This document shows, one piece after another, positions 18,025-26,128 of a DNA stretch of 64,000 nt. A model generated the notes under the pieces. That model was not told where the DNA came from. It ran no database searches and worked only from the letters and a program-made list of their open reading frames with translations. The DNA comes from Streptomyces justiciae (GTDB lineage Bacteria; Actinomycetota; Actinomycetes; Streptomycetales; Streptomycetaceae), in NCBI RefSeq assembly GCF_015163075.1, contig NZ_JADDXU010000007.1, forward strand, positions 1 through 64,000. Direction: 5' to 3'. Made by a program: the position numbers and the translations under genes. How positions within the stretch are numbered: position 1 is the stretch's first letter; each line of letters opens with the position of its first letter.

Positions 18025-18064
18025 GGCAGGGGTGGTGCTGCGCCGACACGGCACCACCCCCGCC
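18025..18064. terminator. Long hairpin downstream of aidB
   Basis: Arms 18025-18038 and 18051-18064 pair in 13 of 14 positions around a 12-base loop. No T tract follows, which is normal for Streptomyces hairpin terminators. It separates aidB from the GAF regulator. Confidence 0.65.
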
Positions 18065-18141
18065 TTGGCCCGTTCGAGGCCGCGAACGCCGCTCGGGACG
18101 GCGTCGCTCAAGTTTCAACGAGCCGCGCCCCGTTCACCAGG

Positions 18142-18159
18142 GTTGCAGGGGGTTGCAAC
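18142..18159. promoter_or_regulatory. Inverted-repeat operator candidate before GAF regulator
   Basis: GTTGCA (18142-18147) and TGCAAC (18154-18159) form a perfect 6-base inverted repeat with a 6-base spacer, about 140 bases upstream of the GAF gene start. It may be an autoregulatory site; the evidence is symmetry and position only. The rest of 17991-18297 shows only the hairpin at 18025. Confidence 0.4.
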
Positions 18160-18297
18160 TTGCTGCTGTCTGTGGCCGGACTGTATCCCTCCGCGACGGA
18201 CGAACGGCACTATGAGACGAACAGTCAGGACGGACATCCACGCCGTGGCCGAAAGCCGAGGGGAAACCGGTTGTCCGCAGCCCCTCCGGGAGGACCA

Positions 18298-19587
18298 GTG
18301 GCGCTCTCGCCGACGGACGTCACCCAGCTGGCCGCCGTGGACTCGGCACGGGCGGCACGGCTGCTGAGCGACGTCCGCTCCGCCACGCTCTCCGGTCAGC
18401 GCGCGCCCGTGGCCCCCCGCCCGGTGATCGAGCAGTCGTGGGACCGGATGCTGCGCGGCGGCGTCGACCCCGACCACGACTTCCGTTCGGGGCTGCTGCC
18501 GCGGGACGAGGTACAGCGGCGCCGGGAGAGCTCGGAGCTGCGGCACGTCCTGCCGGTGCTGCGCGACGGGCTGCTGTCGGTCGCGGACGTCGCCCACCAC
18601 ATCATGGTGGTTGCCGACGAGGAAGGCCGGGTGCTGTGGCGGGAGGGCAGTTCGCCGGTGCTGCGCAAGGCCGACGGGACCGGGTTCGAGCTCGGTGCCG
18701 ACTGGCGGGAGGGCGTCGTCGGCACCAACGGCATCGGCACCCCGGTGGTGGCGCGCCGGCCGGTGCAGGTCTTCGCCTCGGAGCACTTCGTGCGCTCACA
18801 GACCTCGTGGACGTGCACCGGGGCGCCGATCACCGACCCGAGGGACGGTCGGCTGCTCGGGGTCGTGGACGTGAGCGGCCCGTTGGAGACGATGCATCCG
18901 GCCACGCTCGCGTGGGTCGACTCGGTGGCCAAGCTCGCCGAGTCCCGGCTGCGCGAGCTGCACCAGTCCTCGCTGGAGCAACTGCGGGCGGTGGCGGCGC
19001 CGGTGCTGGCGCGGCTCGGTGGCCGGGCCGTGGTGGTGGACCGGGACGGCTGGACGGCGGCGGTGGCGGGGATGCCGTACCAGGGCCGAGTCGCGTTGCC
19101 CAAGTCGCTGTCGGCGGGCCAGCGGTGGCTGCCGACGCTGGGGCTGTGCGCGGTGGAGCCGCTGGCCGGGGGCTGGTTGATACGGGCGTCCGACGAGCCG
19201 GTGCCGCGGGGCGCGACCCGGATCGTGCTGGATCTGTCGCAGCCGCGCCGCTGGTCGATGACGGTGTCCGGGGGTGCCGGCACCTGGAGCCATGAACTGA
19301 GCCCGCGACACGCCGAGTTGCTGTATCTGCTGGCCCTGCACCGCACCGGGCGCAGTGCGGCGGGGCTGGCCGAGGACCTGTTCGGCGATCCGGGCCGTAC
19401 GGTGACGGTGCGGGCGGAGATGTCGCGGGTGCGCCGGTATCTCGGGGGGTTTCTGGAGCATCGGCCGTATCGTTTCTGCGAGGACGCGGAGATCGAGGTG
19501 CTGCTCCCCGACGACCCGCGTGACCTGCTGCCGCACTCCACGGCCCCGGCGGTGGTCGGCAAACGGCTGTCCTGGCAGGCTCCTTGA
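18298..19587 (+). CDS. GAF-domain transcriptional regulator (AcoR-like)
   Basis: A 429-residue regulator. A helical N-terminal segment leads to a GAF domain (about residues 85-220) with GVVGTNGIGTPVVARRPVQV and SWTCTGAPITDPRDGRLLGV, the pattern of AcoR/DhaR-type sensors. Those proteins normally continue with a sigma-54 AAA+ domain; here it is absent and replaced by a C-terminal DNA-binding region (HAELLYLLALHRTGRSAAGL and SRVRRYLGGF). This is usual in actinobacteria, which lack sigma-54. The GTG at 18298 follows GGGAGG with a 4-base spacing; TTG at 18271 is an alternative. The effector may be a small aldehyde or alcohol by analogy only. Confidence 0.82.
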   Translation: MALSPTDVTQLAAVDSARAARLLSDVRSATLSGQRAPVAPRPVIEQSWDRMLRGGVDPDHDFRSGLLPRDEVQRRRESSELRHVLPVLRDGLLSVADVAHHIMVVADEEGRVLWREGSSPVLRKADGTGFELGADWREGVVGTNGIGTPVVARRPVQVFASEHFVRSQTSWTCTGAPITDPRDGRLLGVVDVSGPLETMHPATLAWVDSVAKLAESRLRELHQSSLEQLRAVAAPVLARLGGRAVVVDRDGWTAAVAGMPYQGRVALPKSLSAGQRWLPTLGLCAVEPLAGGWLIRASDEPVPRGATRIVLDLSQPRRWSMTVSGGAGTWSHELSPRHAELLYLLALHRTGRSAAGLAEDLFGDPGRTVTVRAEMSRVRRYLGGFLEHRPYRFCEDAEIEVLLPDDPRDLLPHSTAPAVVGKRLSWQAP

Positions 19588-19791
19588 AGCCCGGTCCCGC
19601 ACCCGAAGGCGCCCAAGCCCCCTGACAACACCCGTCGGTACACCCAAGAAGCGGCATCTTCCGCATATTTGCAGGGTCTTCGTCCCCGGCACGCCCCAAC
19701 TGCCGTAGCATCCCTCTACGGGCCACCCCACCTGCTCCTTGGTCAACGTACGGATCACCAGGCGCAGTTGGCCCGCCTCGGGAGGTACGAC

Positions 19792-21045
19792 ATGATGCAT
19801 CGCGGGAGACACCGCAGGCGGAAGCGGGGCAAAGCGCTGCGCGCGTTCCTGGCCGGAACCGCCCTCGCGCTCACCGCCGCGGCCACCATGATCAGCGCCT
19901 CGCAGGCCACCGTCGCCGCCGATCCCGGCGCCCTGAAACCGCTGGCCACCGCCACCGAGACGGACGCGCTGCGGCTGCACGAGCAGTTGGAGCCGCGGTC
20001 CACCCTCGACCGGCTCGCCTCCGCGATGGGACGGCCGGAGGGTGTCGGTGCCGTCCTCGCCGACGCCGACCACACCCTGCGCGCCGCGGCCGACTGCGCC
20101 CCGGCCGAGCGCAAGGCCCTGCCCGTCGAGCCCGCGGCCACCCGCGCCTACTGCTGGGGCGCCGCCGACACCCGCTCCTGGCGGCCCGGCGCGGTCACCA
20201 CCTCGGGCGACGCCGACGACGACGGCCTGTGGGGGCAGAACCGGGTGATCCTCTCCGCCTGGAGCCAGAGCACCCACGATCTGGCCCGGGTCGCGTTCAT
20301 CGACGCGAACGACATCGACCGCCTCACCTACACCTGGGTGCTGCTCGCCGTCCCGGTCGACGGCGGCCGCGACTACCGCGCACTCGACTCCCAGGTCTCC
20401 GGCATGGTCTGGTACCAGGACAAACTGCTGGTCACCGCCGCCGACGGGCTGTACGTGTACGACATGAACCGCGTCCAGCGCGCCACCACGGACGCCTCCG
20501 CGGTCGGCCGGGTGGACGGCGGCTGGGCGGCGCACGGCAACCGCTGGGTGCTGCCCGCCGTCGGCAGCTACCGGGCCGGCGCCACGCACCCCGACTACCT
20601 CTCCCTGGACCGCAGCACCTCCCCCGACAGCCTGGTGGCGAGCGACTGGGTCTCCACGGACAGCGACCGGAACGTCCGGCTGTGGCGGTACGACCTCAGC
20701 TCGTCCTCCGACCGCTCCGGCCTGCTCACCACGGACCCGGCCGGGTACACCCCCGTCGACGAGGCGTACGAGACGCGCACCCCCGGCGTCGGGGCCGTGC
20801 TGTCGTACCGCTCGGAGTGGTATCTGGGCCGTACGTCGGACGACCAGGACGGCCGCGGGACGCTCTGGCGGCAGGACGCGACCGGCGCCCGGGCCACCCG
20901 CTGCGGCACCGACGAGACGACCCGCTGCTGGAGCGGCGAGGCGGAGTCCCTGTCCTACTGGGAGGCGACCGGCGAGGTCTGGTCCCAGTCGGGCCGGATG
21001 CTGTTCGCGCTGCCGCTGAGCACGATCGACAGGTCCCTGCGGTAG
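19792..21045 (+). CDS. Secreted protein, function unknown
   Basis: A 417-residue protein with a long basic N terminus and a hydrophobic signal segment (LRAFLAGTALALTAAATMISA) cleaved after about residue 40, possibly Tat or Sec dependent. The mature part has repeated blade-like strands (for example VLLAVPVDGG, MVWYQDKLLVTAADGLYVYDMN, WYLGRTSDD) that look like a beta-propeller, plus several Cys. No enzyme signature is visible. GGGAGG lies six bases before the ATG at 19792, which sets the start. It is flanked by the GAF regulator and a GNAT gene in the same direction. Confidence 0.75.
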   Translation: MMHRGRHRRRKRGKALRAFLAGTALALTAAATMISASQATVAADPGALKPLATATETDALRLHEQLEPRSTLDRLASAMGRPEGVGAVLADADHTLRAAADCAPAERKALPVEPAATRAYCWGAADTRSWRPGAVTTSGDADDDGLWGQNRVILSAWSQSTHDLARVAFIDANDIDRLTYTWVLLAVPVDGGRDYRALDSQVSGMVWYQDKLLVTAADGLYVYDMNRVQRATTDASAVGRVDGGWAAHGNRWVLPAVGSYRAGATHPDYLSLDRSTSPDSLVASDWVSTDSDRNVRLWRYDLSSSSDRSGLLTTDPAGYTPVDEAYETRTPGVGAVLSYRSEWYLGRTSDDQDGRGTLWRQDATGARATRCGTDETTRCWSGEAESLSYWEATGEVWSQSGRMLFALPLSTIDRSLR

Positions 21046-21103
21046 ATCGTCGGGGGCCGGGGGTGGATCGACAGATCGCCGGGCCGGATGGTTGCCTGGG
21101 GGC

Positions 21104-21676
21104 ATGCCCAACATCCCCGTGACCACCTGGTCCCTCGAGCAGACCGCCCCTACCGACCTCCTCCCGGCCGCCGCGCCGGAGGGCGATGTCCGGATCGTCC
21201 GCGCCGAGGCGCCCTCCCCCGAGTTCAGCCGCTTCCTCTACGCCTCCGTCGGCGGCGACATCCGCTGGATCGACCGGCTGGGCTGGACGTACGCCCAGTG
21301 GGAGGAGCACCTGAACCGGCCGGGCGTGGAGACCTGGGTGGCGTACGACCGGGGCACGCCCGCGGGGTACGTGGAGCTGGAGCCGCAGGACGACGGGGTC
21401 GTGGAGATCGTCTACTTCGGGCTGATCCCGGGCTTCCGCGGGCGGCGGATCGGCGGCCATCTGCTGTCGTACGGTGCCGCGCGCGCCTGGGACCTCGCGG
21501 ACCGCTGGCCGGGGCTGACCGACACCAAGCGGGTGTGGCTGCACACGTGCAGCCTGGACGGCGAGCACGCGATGGCCAACTACCAGCGCCGGGGCTTCAC
21601 GCTCTTCGACACCAAGGTCGAGGAGCAGCCGCAGGTGACCTCGCCGGGCCCGTGGCCGGGGGCGCACCCCGCCTGA
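21104..21676 (+). CDS. GNAT-family N-acetyltransferase
   Basis: A 190-residue acyltransferase of the GNAT fold. The acetyl-CoA pyrophosphate loop is visible in GLIPGFRGRRIGGHLL (about residues 105-120), and the later helix-strand with ANYQRRGFTLFDT is the usual GNAT C-terminal motif. The acceptor amine is unknown. It is followed by a strong hairpin and then the sulfur cluster, to which it probably does not belong. Confidence 0.87.
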   Translation: MPNIPVTTWSLEQTAPTDLLPAAAPEGDVRIVRAEAPSPEFSRFLYASVGGDIRWIDRLGWTYAQWEEHLNRPGVETWVAYDRGTPAGYVELEPQDDGVVEIVYFGLIPGFRGRRIGGHLLSYGAARAWDLADRWPGLTDTKRVWLHTCSLDGEHAMANYQRRGFTLFDTKVEEQPQVTSPGPWPGAHPA

Positions 21677-21753
21677 CCTCGGACTCCCGGTCCGCGGCAT
21701 AGCGCGGCTGACCTGCGCGGACAAGACCTCCCGCAGCGCATGTGATCGACGCC

Positions 21754-21782
21754 ACCCTTGTCTCGACCTTCGAGACAAGGGT
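21754..21782. terminator. Perfect 13-bp hairpin upstream of sulfite reductase
   Basis: 21754-21766 and 21770-21782 are fully complementary around the loop CCT. It may terminate the GNAT transcript, but no T tract follows. Its position 57 bases before the leader ORF would also fit an operator for a sulfur regulator. Confidence 0.6.
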
Positions 21783-21838
21783 GTCCGCATGATGGACGAA
21801 GCTGGACTGTGTCCAGATCGCCGTGACACGCTTCCGTC

Positions 21839-21922
21839 ATGTCTGGAACTGGAATTGCCTTGGTGAGTCGGCGGCACGTCGACCTCGGCCGCATGTCCAG
21901 CGCCATCTGTCCGGCGCGCTGA
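21839..21922 (+). CDS. Putative leader peptide of the sulfur cluster
   Basis: A 27-codon ORF (ATG at 21839, in-frame GTG at 21863, stop at 21920-21922). Its core RRHVDLGRMSSAIC resembles a recurrent short leader-peptide type seen upstream of sulfur-metabolism genes in Streptomyces; I recall the family but could not search it. It has one Cys codon close to the stop, which fits control by cysteine availability. It lies 128 bases before the sulfite reductase gene, in the same direction. No strong ribosome site precedes it, so the transcript may be leaderless. Confidence 0.7.
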   Translation: MSGTGIALVSRRHVDLGRMSSAICPAR

Positions 21923-22050
21923 CGAGCCGCAGCCCGCCGACATCTCCTGACTCTCTGTTTCTCCCCGCGCAATGAGGCGCACTTATTTCCATGCGCCCGT
22001 ACGCGCAGGTCAGAGCCGCTTTCCCGCCTGTCCCGAAGGACGTAACAACC

Positions 22051-23748
22051 ATGGCCGCCACCCCGCAGAACCCTGCCGCCGCGACTCCCCGCCGCAAGGT
22101 GAGCCGTCACCGCGGTGAGGGTCAGTGGGCCGCGGGGCACCACACCCCGCTGAACGGCAACGAGCAGTTCAAGAAGGACGACGACGGTCTCAATGTGCGG
22201 ACACGCATTGAGACGATCTACTCCAAGCGCGGGTTCGACTCGATCGACCCCAACGACCTGCGCGGCCGTATGCGCTGGTGGGGGCTCTACACCCAGCGCA
22301 AGCCCGGGATCGACGGCGGCAAGACCGCGATCCTGGAGCCGGAGGAGCTGGACGACAAGTACTTCATGCTGCGCGTCCGCATCGACGGCGGCCGGCTCAG
22401 CACGCAGCAGCTGCGGGTGATCGGTGAGATCTCGCAGCAGTTCGCGCGGGGCAGCGCGGACATCACGGACCGGCAGAACATCCAGCTGCACTGGATCCGC
22501 ATCGAGGACGTCCCGGAGATCTGGAACCGTCTCGAGGCGGTCGGACTGTCGACGACCGAGGCCTGCGGCGACTGCCCGCGTGTCGTCATCGGCTCGCCGG
22601 TCGCCGGTATCGCCGAGGACGAGATCATCGACGGCACCTGGGCGATCGACGAGATCCACGAGCGCTACATCGGCAGCAAGGAGTTCTCCAACCTGCCGCG
22701 CAAGTTCAAGACGGCGATCTCCGGCTCCCCGCTCCTGGACGTGGTCCACGAGATCAACGACATCGCCTTCGTCGGTGTCGAGCACCCCGAGCACGGCCCG
22801 GGCTTCGACCTGTGGGTCGGCGGCGGCCTCTCCACCAACCCCAAGCTCGGCGTCCGGCTCGGCGCCTGGGTGCCGCTGGAGGAGGTCCCGGAGGTGTGGG
22901 CCGGCGTGGTCGGCATCTTCCGCGACTGGGGCTACCGCCGCCTTCGTACGCGCGCTCGCCTGAAGTTCCTCGTCGCCGACTGGGGCCCGGAGAAGTTCCG
23001 CCAGGTCCTGGAGGACGACTACCTCAAGCGCAAGATGGTCGACGGCCCCGCGCCCGCCGAGCCCTCGGGCCGCTGGCGTGACCACGTCGGTGTGCACAAG
23101 CAGAAGGACGGCCGCTACTACGTCGGTTTCGCGCCGCGCGTCGGCCGGGTCGACGGCGCCACCCTCACGAAGATCGCCGAGGTCGCCGAGGCCCACGGCT
23201 CGGGCCGGGTCCGGACCACCGTCGAGCAGAAGATGATCATCCTCGATGTCGAGGAGGCGCAGGTCGAGCCGCTGGTCGAGGCGCTGGGCGCGCTGGACCT
23301 GACGGCCACGCCCTCCCCGTTCCGGCGCGGCACCATGGCCTGCACCGGCATCGAGTACTGCAAGCTCGCCATCGTCGAGACCAAGGCGCGCGGCGCCGCG
23401 CTGATCGACGAGCTGGAGCGCCGTATTCCGGACTTCGACGAGCCGCTCACCATCAACCTCAACGGCTGCCCGAACGCCTGCGCCCGTATTCAGGTGGCGG
23501 ACATCGGTCTCAAGGGCCAGCTGGTCCTCAACGACCAGGGTGAGCAGGTCGAGGGCTACCAGGTGCACCTCGGTGGCGCGCTGGGCCTGGAGGCCGGTTT
23601 CGGCCGCAAGGTCCGTGGCCTGAAGGTCACCTCCGAGGAGCTGCCCGACTACGTCGAGCGGGTCCTGAAGCGGTTCCAGGCCGAGCGCGAGGAGGGCGAG
23701 CGGTTCGCCGCCTGGGCCTCGCGCGCCTCGGAGGAGGCCCTCTCATGA
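22051..23748 (+). CDS. sirA: Ferredoxin-dependent sulfite (nitrite/sulfite) reductase
   Basis: A 565-residue siroheme/4Fe-4S reductase that converts sulfite to sulfide with six electrons from ferredoxin. The two cluster motifs are visible: MACTGIEYC (C-x5-C) near residue 430 and NGCPNAC (C-x3-C) near residue 473. Both ferredoxin-reductase-like half domains are present. It resembles actinobacterial sulfite reductases (NirA/SirA); the sulfur neighbours argue for sulfite rather than nitrite. The ATG at 22051 follows GAAGGA. Its stop overlaps the next ATG (ATGA), so it begins a coupled operon with the zinc-ribbon gene and cysH. Confidence 0.95.
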   Translation: MAATPQNPAAATPRRKVSRHRGEGQWAAGHHTPLNGNEQFKKDDDGLNVRTRIETIYSKRGFDSIDPNDLRGRMRWWGLYTQRKPGIDGGKTAILEPEELDDKYFMLRVRIDGGRLSTQQLRVIGEISQQFARGSADITDRQNIQLHWIRIEDVPEIWNRLEAVGLSTTEACGDCPRVVIGSPVAGIAEDEIIDGTWAIDEIHERYIGSKEFSNLPRKFKTAISGSPLLDVVHEINDIAFVGVEHPEHGPGFDLWVGGGLSTNPKLGVRLGAWVPLEEVPEVWAGVVGIFRDWGYRRLRTRARLKFLVADWGPEKFRQVLEDDYLKRKMVDGPAPAEPSGRWRDHVGVHKQKDGRYYVGFAPRVGRVDGATLTKIAEVAEAHGSGRVRTTVEQKMIILDVEEAQVEPLVEALGALDLTATPSPFRRGTMACTGIEYCKLAIVETKARGAALIDELERRIPDFDEPLTINLNGCPNACARIQVADIGLKGQLVLNDQGEQVEGYQVHLGGALGLEAGFGRKVRGLKVTSEELPDYVERVLKRFQAEREEGERFAAWASRASEEALS

Positions 23749-23924
23749 GCGAGCGGGCCGCCCCCTTCTACTGCCCCTACTGCGGTGACGAGGACCTGCG
23801 CCCGTCCGAGCAGGGTCACGGCGCGTGGGAATGCGCGGCGTGCAACCGCGCATTCCAGCTGAAGTTCCTCGGGCTGCTCGCCCGGGGCCTTCAGCCCAAC
23901 GACGCAGGGGGAGAAGAGATATGA
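23745..23924 (+). CDS. 59-residue zinc-ribbon protein of the sulfur operon
   Basis: A tiny protein between sulfite reductase and cysH, overlapping both by four bases (ATGA at each end), so it is almost certainly translated. Two Cys pairs, YCPYCG (about residues 9-14) and CAACN (about 30-34), form a rubredoxin/zinc-ribbon-type metal site; a hydrophobic helix and an acidic tail follow. It could be an electron carrier or assembly partner for the reductases; the sequence shows only the metal site. Third codon positions are strongly G/C, as in its neighbours. Confidence 0.85.
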   Translation: MSERAAPFYCPYCGDEDLRPSEQGHGAWECAACNRAFQLKFLGLLARGLQPNDAGGEEI

Positions 23925-24631
23925 CCGCAGTTCAGGAAGAGCGCACGACCGACGAGCTCAAGGCCCTCGCCGAGCAGGCGGGCCGTGACCTGGAGGACGC
24001 CTCCGCCCTGGAGATCCTCCAGTGGGCGGTCGACACCTTCGGCAAGCGCTTCTGCGTGACCTCCTCGATGGAGGACGCGGTCGTCGCCCATCTCGCGTCC
24101 CGCGCGATGAAAGGCGTCGACGTCGTCTTCCTCGACACCGGCTACCACTTCGAGGAGACCATCGGCACCCGCGACGCGGTCGAGGCCGTGATGGACGTCA
24201 ACGTCATCACGCTCACCCCGCGCCAGACGGTCGCCGAGCAGGACGCGGAGTACGGCCCCAAGCTGCACGACCGCGACCCCGACCTGTGCTGCAAACTGCG
24301 CAAGGTCGAGCCGCTGGAGCGGGGCCTGAAGGACTACGTGGCCTGGGCGACGGGCCTGCGCCGCGACGAGTCCCCCACCCGGGCGAACACCCCGGTCGTC
24401 GGCTGGGACGAGAAGCGCCAGAAGGTCAAGATCTCCCCGATCGCCCGCTGGACCCAGGACGACGTGGACGCGTACGTCCAGGAGCACGGCGTCCTCACCA
24501 ACCCGCTGCTGATGGACGGTTACGCCTCCGTCGGCTGCGCCCCCTGCACCCGCCGGGTGCTGGAGGGCGAGGACGCGCGCGCCGGCCGCTGGGCCGGGCG
24601 CGCCAAGACCGAGTGCGGGCTGCACGGATGA
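23921..24631 (+). CDS. cysH: Adenylylsulfate (APS/PAPS) reductase
   Basis: A 236-residue thioredoxin-dependent reductase that releases sulfite from activated sulfate. The nucleotide loop is in FCVTSSMEDAVVAHL. The paired Cys motifs DLCCKLRK and VGCAPCTRR mark the 4Fe-4S type that mainly uses APS, and the catalytic Cys is in the C-terminal TECGLHG. GGGGGAGAAGAG precedes the ATG. The operon also encodes APS kinase (CysC); this is common in actinobacteria and leaves open whether APS or PAPS is the main substrate. Confidence 0.95.
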   Translation: MTAVQEERTTDELKALAEQAGRDLEDASALEILQWAVDTFGKRFCVTSSMEDAVVAHLASRAMKGVDVVFLDTGYHFEETIGTRDAVEAVMDVNVITLTPRQTVAEQDAEYGPKLHDRDPDLCCKLRKVEPLERGLKDYVAWATGLRRDESPTRANTPVVGWDEKRQKVKISPIARWTQDDVDAYVQEHGVLTNPLLMDGYASVGCAPCTRRVLEGEDARAGRWAGRAKTECGLHG

Positions 24632-24654
24632 CGACGACAACCCAGGAGAACCAA

Positions 24655-25191
24655 GTGACGACCGGAGCCACCGTCTGGCTCACGGGTCTGCCGAGTGCCG
24701 GCAAGACCACCATCGCGTACGAGCTGGCCGGCCGGCTGCGCGAGGAGGGCCACCTCGTCGAGGTGCTCGACGGCGACGAGATCCGCGAGTTCATCTCCGC
24801 GGGCCTCGGCTTCAGCCGCGAGGACCGGCACACCAACGTGCAGCGCATCGGCTTCCTCGCCGAGTTGCTCGCCCGTAACGGCGTCAAGGCGCTGGTCCCG
24901 GTGATCGCGCCGTACGCGGACAGCCGTGAGGCGGTGCGCAAGCGCCACCAGGAGGGTGGGGCCGCGTACCTCGAGGTGCACGTGGCGACTCCGGTCGAGG
25001 TGTGCTCCGTACGCGATGTGAAGGGTCTGTACGCCAAGCAGGCCGCGGGCGAGCTGACCGGACTGACGGGTGTCGACGACCCGTACGAGGCGCCCGAGTC
25101 GCCCGATCTGCGCATCGAGTCCCAGAACCAGACCGTCCAGGAGTCCGCGGCCGCGGTCCACGCGCTGCTCACCGAGAGGGGACTGGCATGA
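24655..25191 (+). CDS. cysC: Adenylylsulfate kinase
   Basis: A 178-residue kinase making PAPS from APS and ATP. The P-loop is GLPSAGKTT (residues about 10-18). SREDRHTNVQRIGFLAELL and the lid with RDVKGLYAKQAAGE are typical of CysC. I take the GTG at 24655 because AGGAGA lies five bases upstream and the usual protein length is matched; an ATG at 24628 overlapping the cysH stop would add nine residues. Its stop overlaps the cysD start (ATGA). Confidence 0.93.
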   Translation: MTTGATVWLTGLPSAGKTTIAYELAGRLREEGHLVEVLDGDEIREFISAGLGFSREDRHTNVQRIGFLAELLARNGVKALVPVIAPYADSREAVRKRHQEGGAAYLEVHVATPVEVCSVRDVKGLYAKQAAGELTGLTGVDDPYEAPESPDLRIESQNQTVQESAAAVHALLTERGLA

Positions 25192-26126
25192 CGACGACCG
25201 TCGCGGCGGTGACGGAGGGCACCCAAGCTCCGTACGCCCTCTCGCACTTGGACTCCCTGGAGTCCGAGGCCGTGCACATCTTCCGTGAGGTGGCGGGTGA
25301 GTTCGAGCGGCCGGTGATCCTCTTCTCCGGCGGCAAGGACTCGATCGTCATGCTGCACCTGGCGCTGAAGGCGTTCGCCCCGGCGGCGATCCCCTTCTCG
25401 CTGCTGCACGTGGACACCGGACACAACTTCCCCGAGGTGCTGGAGTACCGCGACCGGACGGTCGCCAAGCACGGGCTGCGGCTGCATGTCGCCTCCGTGC
25501 AGGACTACATCGACCGGGGTGTGCTGAAGGAGCGTCCGGACGGCACGCGCAACCCGCTCCAGACCCTTCCGCTGACCGAGAAGATCCAGTCGGAGAAGTT
25601 CGACGCGGTCTTCGGCGGCGGGCGTCGGGATGAGGAGAAGGCCCGCGCCAAGGAGCGGGTGTTCTCGCTGCGGGACGAGTTCTCGCAGTGGGACCCGCGC
25701 CGCCAGCGCCCCGAGCTGTGGAACCTCTACAACGGGCGGCACGCTCCCGGCGAGCACGTCCGCGTCTTCCCGCTGTCCAACTGGACCGAGCTGGACGTCT
25801 GGCAGTACATCGCCCGCGAGGGCATCGAGCTGCCGGAGATCTACTTCGCGCACGAGCGTGAGGTGTTCCAGCGGGCCGGCATGTGGCTGACGGCCGGCGA
25901 GTGGGGCGGCCCGAAGGAGACGGAGACCGTCGAGACGCGCCTGGTGCGCTACCGCACGGTCGGCGACATGTCCTGCACCGGTGCCGTGGACTCCGACGCC
26001 GTGACGCTGGAGCAGGTCATCACGGAGATCGCCGCCTCCCGGCTCACCGAGCGCGGCGCGACCCGCGCCGACGACAAGATGTCCGAGGCCGCGATGGAAG
26101 ACCGTAAGCGCGAGGGGTACTTCTAA
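25188..26126 (+). CDS. cysD: Sulfate adenylyltransferase subunit 2
   Basis: A 312-residue small subunit of ATP sulfurylase; with CysN it forms APS from sulfate and ATP. The PP-loop VILFSGGKDSIVMLHLAL is at about residues 42-59, and the family C-terminal part with FGGGRRDEEKARAKER and the final REGYF is intact. It overlaps cysC by four bases and precedes cysN by two. Confidence 0.96.
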   Translation: MTTTVAAVTEGTQAPYALSHLDSLESEAVHIFREVAGEFERPVILFSGGKDSIVMLHLALKAFAPAAIPFSLLHVDTGHNFPEVLEYRDRTVAKHGLRLHVASVQDYIDRGVLKERPDGTRNPLQTLPLTEKIQSEKFDAVFGGGRRDEEKARAKERVFSLRDEFSQWDPRRQRPELWNLYNGRHAPGEHVRVFPLSNWTELDVWQYIAREGIELPEIYFAHEREVFQRAGMWLTAGEWGGPKETETVETRLVRYRTVGDMSCTGAVDSDAVTLEQVITEIAASRLTERGATRADDKMSEAAMEDRKREGYF

Positions 26127-26128
26127 GC

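Noticed and set aside
18796..21126. A 776-codon minus-strand frame
   Set aside because: It lies antisense to the GAF regulator and the secreted-protein gene, both of which have recognisable features, and shows no domain itself.
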